This document shows positions 22,785 to 35,405 of a DNA stretch of 64,000 bases, in pieces. The notes below the pieces were generated by a model. The model was not told the DNA's origin. It ran no database searches and saw only the letters and a list, made by a program, of their open reading frames with translations. The stretch spans positions 287,457 through 351,456 of the forward strand of contig WHSA01000342.1 in NCBI GenBank assembly GCA_012931725.1, written 5' to 3'. The translations under genes were made by a program, and so were the position numbers. Source of the stretch: Litsea cubeba. Taxonomy: Eukaryota > Streptophyta > Magnoliopsida > Laurales > Lauraceae. Each line of letters starts with the position of its first letter. Position 1 is the stretch's first letter.

Positions 22785-24739
22785 TGTAACGCCCCAATTC
22801 CGGATACCGAGAAAATCGTCAAAGTACCGTAATTGGCGCGCTACTTCCCGGAAAATCCGAGAACTTCCAAGATCGTAGGTCCGCAGTGAGGTCCAATTTA
22901 AAACTTTTCATCAACATAGTAACAATGGTTAATTGCGGAAGCATGATAGTATAGCGGAAGCCATATCAGAGATAGCGGAAGCATAAGGTATCATCCATGT
23001 ATCAAATATAAATGGGCTGAAGTCCAGCCTAAATGTGACAATGATATAAAACCAAAGTTAATTACAATAATACCCTCTCACTACAACAGACTCTCTCAAA
23101 AATCCTAAAACAAAGATATCACTCAACCCCAGGTGTAGGCTCTCCAATCACCGGCTCGACCTCATGGTCGGCCTGTCCCCATCCATAGTCGCCTGCTACG
23201 GGCACCTCAACGAGTGCGAACGCGTCGCCCTCAAACTCTGGGTCAAGACCTAAGCACCAAGAGTGGGTCAGATCTAAAGATCTGGCAAGTCACAATATGC
23301 AGATAATATAGAATGTATGCATCAAATGAGTAGAGACATGTATAAAGTTAAGAGAGTAACAAAGGTACATATGCTATGCAGTCGTGCAAGATAACAATGT
23401 AGAATCATAATAAGCATAACTGTAATAAACCTACACAATATGGCACATCCACATAAGCTGGTCACCGCGGGATATTATGCCGCGGCCCTCCCATACTGAA
23501 CACAGTCGCGGTAGGGATCCTAAGCTAATGCTAGGGATTACTAACCCTGCAAAATATCATCAACATCAACCACAACGACCGGAACCGGCATCACACCGTC
23601 CGTCCCAACAGTGCTCATCATGATAGCCACACAACAAATCTCAATAGCTCCTACCAGTGATGATCAGTCCAACTGGCTGAGCTTAAATCAACTCAGTGAA
23701 TGTCTATGCCGACTCGGAAACAATAAAGGTCTGTGTCTGTCTAGGCTTTGCCTTGCGTGAACAAGGTCCTAACAAAAGTCCCTAAGAGGTCCAAGTACTC
23801 AATATAAACTGTGGATCATAGTCCAAGTCCAATTCCATCATTGGATCCGTACCAAGGCCCACCAAATACTTGGCCTGGTCTATAACAATCCATATGAGAT
23901 ACAAGCCCATGTTCAATGACATATGATCCATCTACGTCCATAATGGGTCACAAGCCCATACAATCTAACCTCTCCATTCTAGGGTAATTCACATCCAACT
24001 TAGGCCATAAAAAGGGCCCGCCTAGCCACAGACACGGGTCAATGATCCACCCAATCAGATTACCGGGTCACCTCTAAGTATTCCTAGGTTTAGGTCCTCC
24101 ATTTTCCATTTAATTAACAGGTATGAGCAATAATAAGGACAATAGAGTGATAGTCATAGTATGAGGGAGATGAATCTCCAAGTACACGAATCATAGGGAG
24201 ATAGCAACAGTCCAACCTAGGTAAATGGTCCACTTTCGGATACAAGTCCATCTCAGGTAATTCGATCTTTAAGTGAAACCACAGATGCTAAGGAATATTG
24301 TGTTTGGTGCTTAGAAGTTATATGCATCATTTTGGTAACCTATAAAGGTCGAATCATCTTAGATTACATAACCTGGACTTTAATTAGTGGACCCCACGAG
24401 TCAAGGTTGAGCCGTACCATTGACTCGTGGCTGGCACAGTGATGGAAGTCTATTTGAATGGTCAATGGGCCCTACATATGATTGCAACAATAGAAATTAG
24501 AATCTGGGGATCGTCACTGTACACAGTGTGCTCAGCCGACCTCCTGGCCTGGGCGGTCAGCTAGGCACACTGGGTCCAGAGAAGGAAAAACACTCTGCAG
24601 GCAAAGCCTGTTTGTCCAGGACTTCCTGTGAGTTCGGCTAACTCCCTGGCCTGGGTAGTTGGCCGTGCACACTAGGAATTCTGGCTGGAGGAAATGTCCC
24701 AGGTTCTAGTCTCCTTTGTTGAAATCCTGCCTTTTTGGA

Positions 24740-25250
24740 AATCTATCTCGGAGTTCGGCTAAGCAATGGAGCTCAATTGAATACTCAGTTCGGCCACCCA
24801 ACTCAGCTCGGCAAAAGGCCTAGCTCAGTTCGGCCACCCAACTGAGTTCAGAAAAATGCATTGAGTTCGGCTAGGCATTGAGGTTGGTCAAGCTCTTAGC
24901 TTGGTTAAGCACTGAGTTCGGCTAAGCTCGAAGTCCGGTCTGGCACGGAACCCGGTCTGGCGCTGAGCTCAGTAAAACACTGAGTTCGGCCATAACACTG
25001 AGTTCGGCCGTAACACTGAACTCGGCTTTGAGCACTGAGCTCGGCCTAGACACTTAGCTCGGCTAAACGCAAATCTCATCCTAACCATCATGCTCGGCAG
25101 AACTCTGAGTTCGGCTAGTGTTAAATCCAGCCATCGCTGAGTTCGGCCAGTGCTGAGCTCGGCAGTTGCTGAGCTGCGCCAACGCTGAGCTCGGCAACCG
25201 CTGGGCTCTGCAAGTGCTGAGCTCGGCCATCGCTGGACTCTGTCCATCTC
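24740..25250. repeat. Degenerate minisatellite of CTGAGTTCGGC words in the solo LTR
   Basis: More than 20 loosely spaced copies of GAGTTCGGC / GAGCTCGGC with variable 10-20-bp spacers. It encodes apparent repetitive peptides that I regard as spurious. Confidence 0.75.
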
Positions 25251-25999
25251 TCCTATCAGTGTTGTGTTCTGTTACAGAATCCAGTTCTGCGACAGGACAC
25301 AACTTCTCTTCACTAAGCACAGGAATGGGGTCCACCCCTGATAAAAATCCAGATCAAGTAGCACCCCATGGTCGCACAGACCCCCTCACATAGACGTAGG
25401 GTCCTGATCTACCAAGGGTGGTCCTACTTCGATTCCGATCACAACACAATGAGGTGGGTTCTCGTCATTCCATCTCCGGAAAACCCATCACTGCAACCCA
25501 ATTCTCCTGGGTTTCTCCATAGACCATTACAGAAGCAAAATAAATCATTCCCACCTCATTCACCCATCATCAACCGGCCATTGATCATCCAAATGAGGTA
25601 ATCCCATCCATCAATGGCCAAAGGAACCAAACAAACATGCTCAAGGATCGATCTAAACATATATATTACAAATTGGAATTCTACTGCAAATCAAAGGAAG
25701 GAAACATGCAATCTAGACTACCAGCACAGTGCACTTGCCTTGATCGATTGAAGGTAGAAGGAAAAGAGAGAACCACAGGGAAACCAAAAGGCAGGGTCTC
25801 GGCAGTTGCTCCTATGGTGCAGGTTGGTCTCGGCTGGCCTTCTGTCAGGGATTTCTGGGGCGAGGGAGAGGAAAGAGAGATTGGAGGGGGAGATGAGGGT
25901 TCGTTGGAGAGAATTGGGGAAGAAGAAGAGAGAAAAGAGATTGAAACTTGAGAGAAAAGAAAATGAGATGAACAGTAGTTGCTTGGGCAGGGGAGGGTT

Positions 26000-26012
26000 T
26001 TAGTTTATATAG
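26000..26012 (-). promoter_or_regulatory. TATA box of solo LTR
   Basis: CCTATATAAACTAAAACCC on the - strand is followed by a pyrimidine-rich leader. Telomere-like CCCTAA repeats lie just upstream (about 26040-26080). Confidence 0.5.
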
Positions 26013-26562
26013 GTTGGGTTTTTGGGTTAGGGACAAAATTGCCCTTAGGGTTAGAATAGGATTAGGGTTAGGGTAGAGGGTATTTGGGTCTTTAGGTGAG
26101 CTTCTAGAAGATTCTTGGTGCAAACCCCCCTATAGTAAATACAAAATTCTAGCTAGGGCCTCTAACAAACTAACTAACTCTAAGAATAACAAAAGACACC
26201 CTATTGACTCTACTAATTACACCACTAGTCTAACCCTAGGAAAATACATAACTACCCTCACTAAGCCCCATAATTAGTATAACTAAAATACTTAGGCTTA
26301 TATATAGTATTCAAATTCACATTGAGGGCCCACCAGGGGTGGGGTCTCACAGAATTGGTGCAGGGCCCCATAGATCACAATGTATTTTGGAAAGTAATTG
26401 TAAAGAAATATTGTTACTTCCTTTAAAGGGTGGTTTACAACCCTTACTTTATTGATAACTACTGCACAATGAATGTGCTTTATTCTATACATCAACACTA
26501 ATCAACTTCTGAGAAAATAAAAATTTAAGTACCTTGGATTGGGGATGACCCAAACGTTGATG

Positions 26563-28002
26563 CTAGATTGCCTCTGATGTAGTTCTGTTCCTAGTAGATA
26601 ACAATGCCACTTTTCCATTCTCCACAGCATAGAGACCTCCTCTCTTACTCCCACTGCCCAGTATTCTCCCTGTGCTCATCTCCTTTATAATAGAACCGTC
26701 AGATGAGAATACGAAGTAGCAAGGAAAGTCCTCTATAAATTTACTCAAAGATAATAAATTTCTTTTCATCTCAGGAATAACGAGAACATCAGGAACAACA
26801 ATAGTATTTTGTCCAAAATTAATATCTGCACCCCCCACATGTGAAATAGGTAAATGGAAACCATTCCCAACCATGACACTGTCATTACCACAATAGGGCC
26901 GAATATTATGAAAGTAGCACCATTGCCAGTCATATGTGAAGACGCACTAGATTCAGCAAGCCATTCAGTATCTTGTGGATCTGTTATGGTCATTGCAGCA
27001 AGAGCTTGCGGAATAGCATCAGGCTGATATGCATTGTCAAAACGATGCCAACATCTTAGGGCTGTATGATTCATTTTTCCACAAATTTGGCATTTTTCAT
27101 GATGAACGTATTGTGATTGCATTTGCTGCTGCATTTGTCCCTGCTGTTGGTTATGACCTTGTTGGAAACATCCCCTGTTTTTGTCTCGCAGGTTCTGAAC
27201 TTTGTGCATGCTGCCCAGATTGAGCAGCTTGAATCAATCCATGCCCGTTAGAATTGAATTGGCCATGTTCCTGCCAATTTCCCTTGTTATTTCTGTTGTT
27301 TCCGTTGCTCCTTTGTTGCCCTAATGCCACATTCTGATTTGGGAAAGAAAAATCATGAGACTGATTCCTGATTTCATGACTCTGGAGAAGAGGAATAACA
27401 TCAGAATATGATGGAATTGGAGGCTTCAGCATTGAAGTAGTAAAACTTTCATATTTTGGTCCTAGACCTTGCAAAAGCCAGAAAACTTTTTTCTGATCTG
27501 CAACTGGTTTCCCAATTGCAGCCAGATCATCACAGATACCTTTAAATTTATTAATATAATCGGCTAAGTAAGCATCTTCCTTTTCAGAAAGTTGAATTTG
27601 TTGTAGAAGTTGAAACTCCTGTGCTTGAGAATCTCCAGCATATGTACGTTCTAGACATTTCCACACATCTAGGGCTGTTTCAAGGCCAACAATGGGGCGT
27701 AGAGCACCTTTAGACCTGGTATTGATGATCCAAACTTTAACTTTGCGATCAGATCTTTTCCACGAAATGTAGTCAGGATTTTCCATCTCAGATTGTCCAT
27801 CATCTGAAAAAGTTGTTTGTGCAGGCATGGAAAAAGTCCCATCAATAAATCAAACCATATTTTCACTCTCAAGAAGAGAGTTGTATTTAGTTTTCCAAAG
27901 AGGAAAATTGGAAGAACTCAGTTTTAGTGATACATAGTCACCTATGCTGATTGCAGTAGAGGGGAACGAATACTTCGTTCCAACAGATGATGTCACTGCC
28001 AT
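26563..28002 (-). pseudogene. Copia-B gag, protease and pre-integrase region
   Basis: It starts at ATG 28002 (MAVTSSVGTKYSFPSTA) and shows SNFPLWKTKYNSLL, an in-frame TGA at 27850-27852, then the gag body ending at 27151 (SWKRSDRKVKVWI, LERTYAGDSQAQEFQLLQQI, LLQGLGPKYESF). After a frameshift comes the zinc knuckle CQICGKMNHTALRC and protease WLAESSASSHMTG, where DSG is changed to ESS. Another shift leads to the pre-integrase segment VLVIPEMKRNLLSLSKF, which runs up to the nested solo LTR. Confidence 0.88.
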
Positions 28003-28108
28003 GATTTCTTTGTGGGAGTGAAGAAAGCTTCAAGGAGTATTGTTTAGGAAACCTATCACTTGTTCATTCTGATTGAAGTGGAGTCAATATGTATCTACAT
28101 AGACTCCC

Positions 28109-28120
28109 GCTCCGATACCA
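28109..28120 (-). other. Copia-B primer-binding site
   Basis: TGGTATCGGAGC on the - strand matches the initiator tRNA-Met site with one mismatch and directly abuts the LTR end CTTA. Confidence 0.75.
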
Positions 28121-28453
28121 TAAGGAATTTAAGAAGACTATATTTTGAGAAAACTCTCTCTCTCTGTCTCTGTGTTTGAGAGGAGATGAGTGATCAATTT
28201 ATATTATTCAGTACAAGGAACATTTATAACTGTCTGTACTAAACAGACAAACTATTAAACAGCTACATGCCAGCATAAACTACCAAACAGTTACAGGTTG
28301 GTATATAGACAGAAACCATTAAACAGTTGCAGACTAGCAGTTGGAAAACTGCTGTGAACTTTCATGTGTGCAGAATCTCTGGACTTGCATGTGTGTACAA
28401 TTCATGTGTGTGGGGCCTCAATGATCTCATGTTCTGGTTCAGGTTGTCTATTA
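28121..28453 (-). repeat. Copia-B 5' LTR
   Basis: 333 bp, from TAAGGAATTT to GTTGTCTATTA on the + strand, followed by TSD GTATG. Confidence 0.88.
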
Positions 28454-28458
28454 GTATG

Positions 28459-30489
28459 GATTCCTCAGTTTCATCATCATTCTGTGTGATTTTGAAGACA
28501 ATTGTTAACAGTTCCCTCCTTTATTAATATGAAGACAATTGGAGATATTTATCTTCCAAAAATTGAGTGATATTCATATTTGGTAGCTGGACACTAGAAA
28601 GACTTTATTCAATTAACTCTTTTTTCATAGATATGCTCTTACAACACCATACTTTCTTGGGTAACTTGAAAGTCAATCTTATTTGGAGACGGCAACATAA
28701 AGTGAACAAGTGTCTTGTTTGTGCCTTGAAAGTATGGAAACGATAAAAGTTTGTTGATTTGTTGTGATTTTGCATGCATGGTGTGGTCCTCTATTTTTAG
28801 TCTTTTCAATGTTTGTGATGGGGACATCAACTCCAGATATGGAAAGACATACCAAAGGCGTAAGAAGAAAATGGTTGATAAGGCTTCCTTGTGGCTGGAT
28901 CAACTTTTCATGGGCTTGATACATCACAGTCGTGAAGATCTACCGTTGGATCGGCCTTTGGGCGAAGATACACCGTTGGATCTTGATCCGGGCGTGCGGA
29001 AGGCCTCCGGTGGTGGACCCGCGGAAGACCCCATACTGGGATGGTCCACAGGAGATGAGCAATTGTGGAGTCATCATGAAGATTTAAAGATTGGCAAGGG
29101 ACCCAAGGGAATTAAAGAGTCTAAAACTACAGACATAAGAAGAGGGGCCAGGAGGGCCCACAACTTAAAGTCCCTTGCATAAGGATGCGTGCACAAGACT
29201 TGCGCACAAATCCCCATGCGCAAGGCAGCCCTTTTCCACCTTGTCGACAGCCACTTGTTGGTCTTATTTTATTTTATTTGTTTGGTTTTATTTTATGAGA
29301 CAAGATCTAGATGTTTTAATCTGAACCATTGGTTTCTAGGGTTCTCTTATTACTCCTTAATAAGGTTGTATCTCTTGGAAAAGAGGACTAATGATGAATG
29401 AATAATGATTTTCTTCCAAAGGCCTTCTTGAGATTTCTCTTGCAGGATCTTCTTTTCGCCCGCGAAGGGGAGTTTGGTGCGAAGCCAAGCTATCACACTA
29501 TCTCCATCCCAAGGTATTTATCTCCACTGTTTTCCCTTTCCTTTGATATCCATGTCACACTTTCTTGCCCATCCAGATTTAGATCTACTCACATGGTGGA
29601 ATCCTAGATCCAACCCAAATCCCAATCAACACCATTAAACCCTTGCAGCCCTCCAATCAGCCCCTTATCCATCAATCAATCACAATTGTTCATTCCCCCA
29701 GCCCTTTAGATCTGATCAGACCAGCAATAGATCTAGAATGGCAAGCACTAGATCTGGTTTCAACGCATTACAGCCCATTTAATTCATGTTTTCACTTCTG
29801 AATTTTAAGCCTAGCATTATAAAGTTGTGGGTGTATTGGATTAAACCTGAATTTCATTTAAAACTATATTCAGTCCACTACTATTCAATTGTTACCCCAA
29901 ATTGAGCCTGGCTGTCCTTCAAATCCTTAAGGATCTTGATTATCTACTCGACTCGGCAGATCCCTAGGCAAGGTCGAGGTTCTTACTCTCCACTTGGTCC
30001 CTTCCTCCATTCTTTGAGGGCCCAAATTGCAGGACTGTAACGAGAATTGGATTTCCTCATAATTAACTTAGTGGATTTCAGCATGGAATGATGTGTCAAT
30101 CTGTTTCAATTGATTCATTATAATTGTTATTGATCTCATCTTGCATCATTTAGATCAGTTTTCAATTTTGTCCTGCATCAGTTTGCTTATATCAGACTTA
30201 TTTATCTGTTTTTATCTTGGTTGAGGATCTTCTCTCATAGCGGTTTAATTTTGTGGCATCTTTCTTTTTGGGTGGCTGTCTTTTGGTTCTTTAGAAAGAA
30301 AGGAACAGTTGATTGTTAAAAAGACAACTCTTATTCGGTGGTGGGTCTGGTGGGTTAGGCCTGGTATGGCTATATGTTGGATGTTAACTTGCAACAAATT
30401 CGGAGTTGTCTGTGCTGCCGAGTTATGCCGATGTTCAGAGAACTTGTTTTCTGCTCCTGTTATACTTGCTCAGTTACCAGGTGAACTCT
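28459..30489. other. No gene recognised
   Basis: The 28751-29182 open frame (acidic, Gly/Pro-rich) and 29189-29607 frames match nothing I know. The sequence around 28900-29640 has the look of LTR or leader DNA, but I found no ends or TSD. Confidence 0.5.
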
Positions 30490-30919
30490 TCCTCCGTGGA
30501 GTTGTTCGAAGTTAAATTTTGATGGAAGTGTTATTATCAAGGATGGTAGAGCTGGTGTTGGGGGGAGTAATTTAGATTATGAGGGGACTGTGTGGAGTAA
30601 TTATTCAGAACCTTTATTAGATAGTAGTTTAAATGAAACGGAAGTGTTCTCTTTGCTCCTTGGGTGTCTGAAGTTGGTGAAGGTGGTGGTTTTGGAAACA
30701 ATTCTTGGAGGCTTTAGCTATTCTATCAAATAAGCATCTAGTGATCTAGATTTTCCATGGTGGATGGGTTATTGGATTTTTGTAATTGGTCAGCTGGAAT
30801 TTATTGGTGGTTTCTAGTTTTCTCATGTTCTTTTTTGGAGAAATTTTCAGAGCATAATTTAGCCAAATAGGGAGTTCTTGGCACTCTTTTGATGCTTGCT
30901 GACTGATTTTTATGTTTTC
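30490..30919 (+). pseudogene. L1-type LINE, RNase H domain fragment
   Basis: The frame from 30512 reads LNFDGSVIIKDGRAGVGGS, then NETEVFSLLLGCLKLVKV, the RNase H fold at the end of plant L1 polyproteins (expected FDGS..GAGGV..AE..AL..GL). Later pieces in shifted frames (SEHNLAK, GVLGTLL) resemble the end of the domain. Several stops are present. Downstream is the repeated 3' tail. Confidence 0.65.
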
Positions 30920-31076
30920 TTGGATTTCTTCCATTTATTGCTGTATTATGCCAAGAGATGAATAAGATGGTAAAACTCTCTCTCTCTCTCTCTCTCTCTT
31001 GGATTTCTTCCATTTATATATTGCTGTATTATGCCAAGAGCTGAATAAGATGGTAAAACTCTCTCTCTCTCTCTCA
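30920..31076 (+). repeat. Duplicated LINE 3' tail with (CT)n runs
   Basis: Two ~78-bp copies, at 30920-30998 and 30999-31076. Each begins TTGGATTTCTTCCATTTA, has GAATAAGATGGTAAAA and ends in a (CT)n tract. Confidence 0.85.
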
Positions 31077-31639
31077 AATTGTTATGATCATTAATTGGGT
31101 TCTAAGCTTATTGGATACCCATATTGCTCTCGTTCTCAACCTACATAGAATGACAAAGGAAATGTGAATTATCTCAAAGTGCATGATTATTATTCTGACT
31201 TTGTCACTGTGGCTGGAATATGGGTCCTTCCTATGTGCTATTGTCTGGAACATCTTATGTGGTTCAGAGTTATTCATGATATGACTCAGAGATCAGTTTC
31301 TGATAAGCTCCTTGTAGAGTTTGAGTCTTTATGAACCAGCTACGTAATCGTTCTCTTCTCTCAAACCTGGAAACTTATCTCTAAGAATTCCTCTGTGAAG
31401 AATAATGATGTAGATCTCAAGCCATCTTAGAGCATTAAAATCTCAATAGGACCCTTAGAGGTAGCTTACGTTGCCAGTCTATAGGCAAGCCCAATGAAGA
31501 GACTAGGAAACAAAGTGCTTTTCCTATAAAGAATTCGATCATTATGCCAATGAATGGTGGATGATTAAAATTCTCAATTATTGTAAATGATCATGACATT
31601 TATTTATTTATTTTTGATCTGTAATGGAAACTTTATTGT

Positions 31640-33735
31640 TTAGGAAACAAGGCGAAAACACAGAAGAAAGTAGAAAATACAAGGGTATTAGAGCATCATA
31701 CCCCACCAACCAAATCTGGAAAAACCACCAAAAAAACCAAGAAACAAAAATTACATAGATAAACATATGCACCGAGAAGATCATCCACCCCTTGCTTAGC
31801 CAAATCATCTGCCATACTACCGACGGACCTCATATATGACGAAAGGAGATGACCAAAAGAAGAGGAGAGCTCCTTAACCTCATTGAAGTGAAACTGGAAC
31901 TTCCAATGCCTAGAATCACACTTCAAGGACCAACCTACCACATTCAAAGAGTCACTTTCCACCTCCAATGGGACTTGGAAAGTGGCCGAGAAGATCCAAA
32001 TAGCTTCCAAAATAGTCAATACTTCTGCTTCATTGGAATCCCTAATCCCCACATTTGTCAAGAATATAAGCAACACCTTACCCTTATCATTGTGAAGCAC
32101 CCCTACCATTACCTGCGGGTCTCGACTTACCTCTCGTTGCACTATCGACATTAAATTTCTACATTTCCGGAGGAATCCAATAACCGGACGTCTTCACCTT
32201 AAGGTACACTCACCTCATGCAAGCTTCCCAATTGTAAAATAAATTTGACACTTGGAGATTGTGAAAATCCTTCCCGACCAAAGCCCACTTGCGATTGAAA
32301 GCTTAACCTTGGAAACCAAATCCTCCAATGAAGCCAAAAAGTTTCTAAAAATTCTCCCATTCATTTCCTTCCAAAATACCTAAAGGATGACAAAGGGGAT
32401 GAAACACCAAAGCAAAAAACAACATCCATGAAAAGCCCTCAAGCCCATGCCAATACCAAAGTTTGACAAGGTTCCTAGGACACACCATAAACCCTACACA
32501 AGTTGATGAAATAGTACCCAAGATAGGAGGTCACCTCACAATGAAGAAGAAGATGGTCCATAGATTCCCTTTCTTTTCTCTATAGCACACAAGTATCACA
32601 ATTAGAGTCTGACAGGATGCCTCCCCTCCTTAAATTATCCGTTGTCGAGATCTTTCCTACAACTGCCAACTGATAGAAAGCTTTAACACGAGGAGTAATT
32701 AGCACCAACCACACCAATGCACAGAAAGCTCTCGTAGGACCAGTATTTGCAAGAAGCTAAGTAAAAGGCCTTCTTCGAAAAGGGCCCTGAAGTGGAGGGC
32801 TTTCAAATCTACCTATACTTACCTTGCCTGTAAATAAAAATGTTAGAAGGTAGAATCAACAATTCCCCATACTAGACCTTCGTCAGACTAGCGAAGGGAC
32901 CTCCCTATACAACAATCCCACACAAAGACTTTATTAGACACCACTCGAAAACTCTAGTAAACATATACCTCGAAGGACCCACACCCACCCAATCATCAGA
33001 CAAAAAACTTGCCTCTCCCCCATCCCCAACAATAAAACCCACCCCTCTAGAGAAGACATCACCCCTCACATTGGACACATCATCATAAAGACAATACCCT
33101 CATAAAGACATGATAAATGATACCTAGGAACAAGCTTAGGCATCTAACCCCACTGGTGTCACCACATTTATTAGCAATATTCTTCCTCCAAAGAGCCTCC
33201 TCCTCAAATCTCCACCACCATTTAGCTAAAAGTGCCTAATTCTTCTTGTCAAGGTCCCCAAGACGCAAACCACCATACCTGTTAGGCTTAATCAGATGCT
33301 CCATTTCAACAAATGCATCTCCTTTTTATCACCATTTCCTCCCAAAGAAAATCACGCCTTAGCCAATCTAAAGCCGCACAAACCTTCTTAGGCATTTTGG
33401 ATAGAGGCATGTTGTAATAGATATCTAGGATTTCCTAGTCAAGGTAATCTTACCCCTTAAGGATAAATACTTCCTTTGTCAAAGAGAATTTCTTCTCCAT
33501 TTTAGCCACAATTGAGCCTCACATCTCTTTAGATCTTGACTTTCCCCAATTGGAAGGCCTAGATAGAAGATCGGAATGGACCCCACTTTACAATGAATAC
33601 CATCTGCTATGGCCTTTGTAGTCTCCTTGGAGCAACCCACCCCCACCAACTAGCCCTGCAGAACACAGCTAAAAACTCCGAAGAATCCACTTTGTTTCAA
33701 GAGAACAACCCCAAAATCTTTTTGAATTTACCACA
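31640..33735 (-). pseudogene. L1-type LINE: RT C-terminus, zinc-binding region and RNase H
   Basis: The - strand, in shifting frames from the right, gives RT-end motifs (WWGWVAP, GGLRLGDLDKKN, AKWWWRFEEE), DWVGVGPSRYMF, the zf-RVT region (FYQLAVVGKISTTDNLRRGG, CDTCV, DHLLLHCE) and then RNase H (VGVLHNDKGKV, NEAEVLTILEAI, LEVESDSLNVVGW, MADDLAKQGVD). Many stops occur. The 5' part is missing and the 3' end lies near the ATTTATTTATTT stretch at 31590. It is a separate copy from the + strand fragment at 30490. Confidence 0.8.
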
Positions 33736-34234
33736 TGTTTTTTAATAATTCTTTTGTGGTTTACAAACCATTGGATCTAAGATTCCTTGATTTTTTTTTG
33801 TTACTTTCTATTAGGAGTATTGCTTATAACCTTTTTTATATGTGCTCAAACAATTGGAACTGACATTCCTTGGTTTTTCCTTGTATTCAAGTTACTTGCA
33901 GGTTTCCTCTTATGTAGTCCTTCCTAATTATATATTTTTATTATATTTTATTTTTCAATTACACACATCCATCATAGCATGCATATCTCAATTAGATGTA
34001 TTTCATCTTCTTATTAATTCCTATTATCCAACCAATATTGTGCTTCATACAACAAAGTAGGTCTAACTACCACCTTATGAAAATGATCTCTTTTAATTGA
34101 ACTAGCATTTGATAATCTTGTATTGGTCCTCTGGCTTGGGTTGATAGATAGCAATGTAAACAATTTAATCCATTCAAATAATACATCAAAGACTCTAGAA
34201 CATGCTAAAATGTTAGGAACAGACTCTTAGGTAA
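33736..34234. other. No gene recognised
   Basis: AT-rich flank of the Gypsy element with no recognised domain. Confidence 0.5.
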
Positions 34235-34239
34235 GTATC

Positions 34240-35127
34240 TGTAGGTGCAGAAAATAATGACCCACAATAACTGGGGAGCCTTTGAGGACTTATCCAACGT
34301 GATGATGGCTGGGTACCGTCCGAAAGCCTGAAAGAGAAGAACACACGGTCAAAGGACCCTGGCCTGGGCGGCGCAAGGCTCTCCGATGCCAAAGTCAGTG
34401 AAGGAACTGGAACAATGGAAGGAGAGGGAGAAGAGAGGCAGAGTAACAGCTCTGTGGATTGAATTGTGCGTACCTTGCATGTGGTATGAAGCTCTATTTA
34501 TAGAGGCTTGGGTTGTATCTTCGGAGGATATCTTGGTGTGGGTCCCATGATTCGACTGAGAAGTCATGATGAGCCGACAAAGTAATAAATGCAGTCCAAT
34601 CCAGCCCACTCTGCATTTAATGCTAGTCGGATCAGCCCACGTCGCATTAAATGCGCGTCTTGTTGGGCCAGACTGTGTTGGGCGCTTTTGACGGTTGGGG
34701 TACCATCGGATCCGCCCTCGGGCCTTGCCCTGATGTGGCTTCAGTCGCTGGATGCCGCCCTGTCAGTGATCTGGCGAAGATTGTGGACGGCTGGATGTCG
34801 CATCTGTCTTACTAGCTCGCGCCCCTATTCCTCCACGTGCCTGATGACATGGGGGGTGAGGGGTGCGAGTGGAGGTTCTTTCGTGCTTCGGCTTTCGTCC
34901 CGGCTCCTTCAGCCGAGGTGGAGCTCTCAGTCGAGATGGGCACATGGGGTAGCCGAGCTCGGCGCTAGCGGCCTGGAGCTGTCTGACTTCGGCTGAGGCC
35001 TCTGCCCTACTAGCCGAGGTGAGTTTGGTGCCACGTGGATGGCACGCGGATGGCACGTGAGAGTGCTTAGTCCCATCTTATGGCTGTGATTAGCGTAATC
35101 CTGGAGTTCTGGAGATCTCCCCACACA
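34240..35127 (-). repeat. Gypsy-Tat 3' LTR
   Basis: 888 bp, the same length as its partner. Differences seen by eye are ~13 transitions and 2 transversions. Confidence 0.93.
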
Positions 35128-35145
35128 ATTGCCCCCTAGCTTTTG
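35128..35145 (-). other. Gypsy-Tat polypurine tract
   Basis: AAAAGCTAGGGGGCAAT on the - strand precedes the 3' LTR start TGTGTGGGG. Confidence 0.6.
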
Positions 35146-35397
35146 ACCTCTTAAGCGTCCTAGCCTTTAGTGGTCGAAAGCTAGAAAACTCGTCTGGGGA
35201 TGCAGCGATCATTGCTTGGTGTCGTTTCAACTTTTCTGAAGCAATAAATGCTCTGCCCTATTTGTCCTGAGAAGCGAATCGACGGCTACACGCGTAGCCT
35301 CTTCACTGGTTGCGCTGTCTTGTTGATGGAACGGGCGCGGATCGCGAACCCGTCCTTTCGAATTTCGAAAGTAGCGTGCGCCGAGGGTTTCCTTTCC

Positions 35398-35405
35398 ATA
35401 AATAG
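35398..35405 (+). promoter_or_regulatory. TATA-like box for the antisense ORF
   Basis: TTCCATAAATAGGGTCG lies on the + strand, ~230 bp before the ATG at 35634, followed by a pyrimidine-rich leader (CTTCTTCCCTTCTTG). This fits a core promoter for the + strand gene inside the element. Confidence 0.45.

Larger units (their letters stand above)
22785..26351 (-). mobile_element. Nested 3.57-kb solo LTR (Gypsy type)
   Basis: It is flanked by the exact TSD GAATT (22780-22784 and 26352-26356) with ends TGTAACGCCCC and GGGTCTCACA (TG..CA). No second copy of either end, primer site or coding frame was found inside, so it is read as a solo LTR left by recombination. The - strand is the likely sense: TGTGAGACCCC start, a TATA box at about 26005-26012, then a pyrimidine-rich transcribed part. 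It lies in the Copia-B integrase/gag-pre-integrase region. A very long LTR suggests a large Gypsy family; a non-autonomous element is the alternative. Confidence 0.75.
18675..28453 (-). mobile_element. Copia-B: old Copia LTR retrotransposon with two nested insertions
   Basis: LTRs lie at 18675-19004 and 28121-28453, with the exact 5-bp TSD GTATG at 18670-18674 and 28454-28458. A primer site, a polypurine tract and - strand gag, integrase, RT and RNase H remnants are in Copia order. The gag is of the Ale/Retrofit type. Nested inside are a 1.1-kb TIR element (19664-20762) and a 3.57-kb solo LTR (22785-26351), each with its own TSD. Removing them leaves ~5.1 kb, normal for this group. The LTR ends are TA..TA rather than TG..CA. 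Confidence 0.9.

Noticed and set aside
24969..25393. Repetitive frames rich in RAQRWPSSALAE-type peptides
   Set aside because: Direct reading of the GAGCTCGGC minisatellite in a solo LTR; open in several frames, so not coding.
28751..29182. 143-residue + strand frame (HHSREDLPLDRPLGEDTPL)
   Set aside because: Low-complexity acidic/Pro-Gly composition, no domain; probably old LTR or leader DNA.
34349..35124. Frames of 86-135 residues inside the LTRs, present twice (also 45951-46744)
   Set aside because: Identical in both LTRs because the LTRs are duplicates; no start context or known domain.
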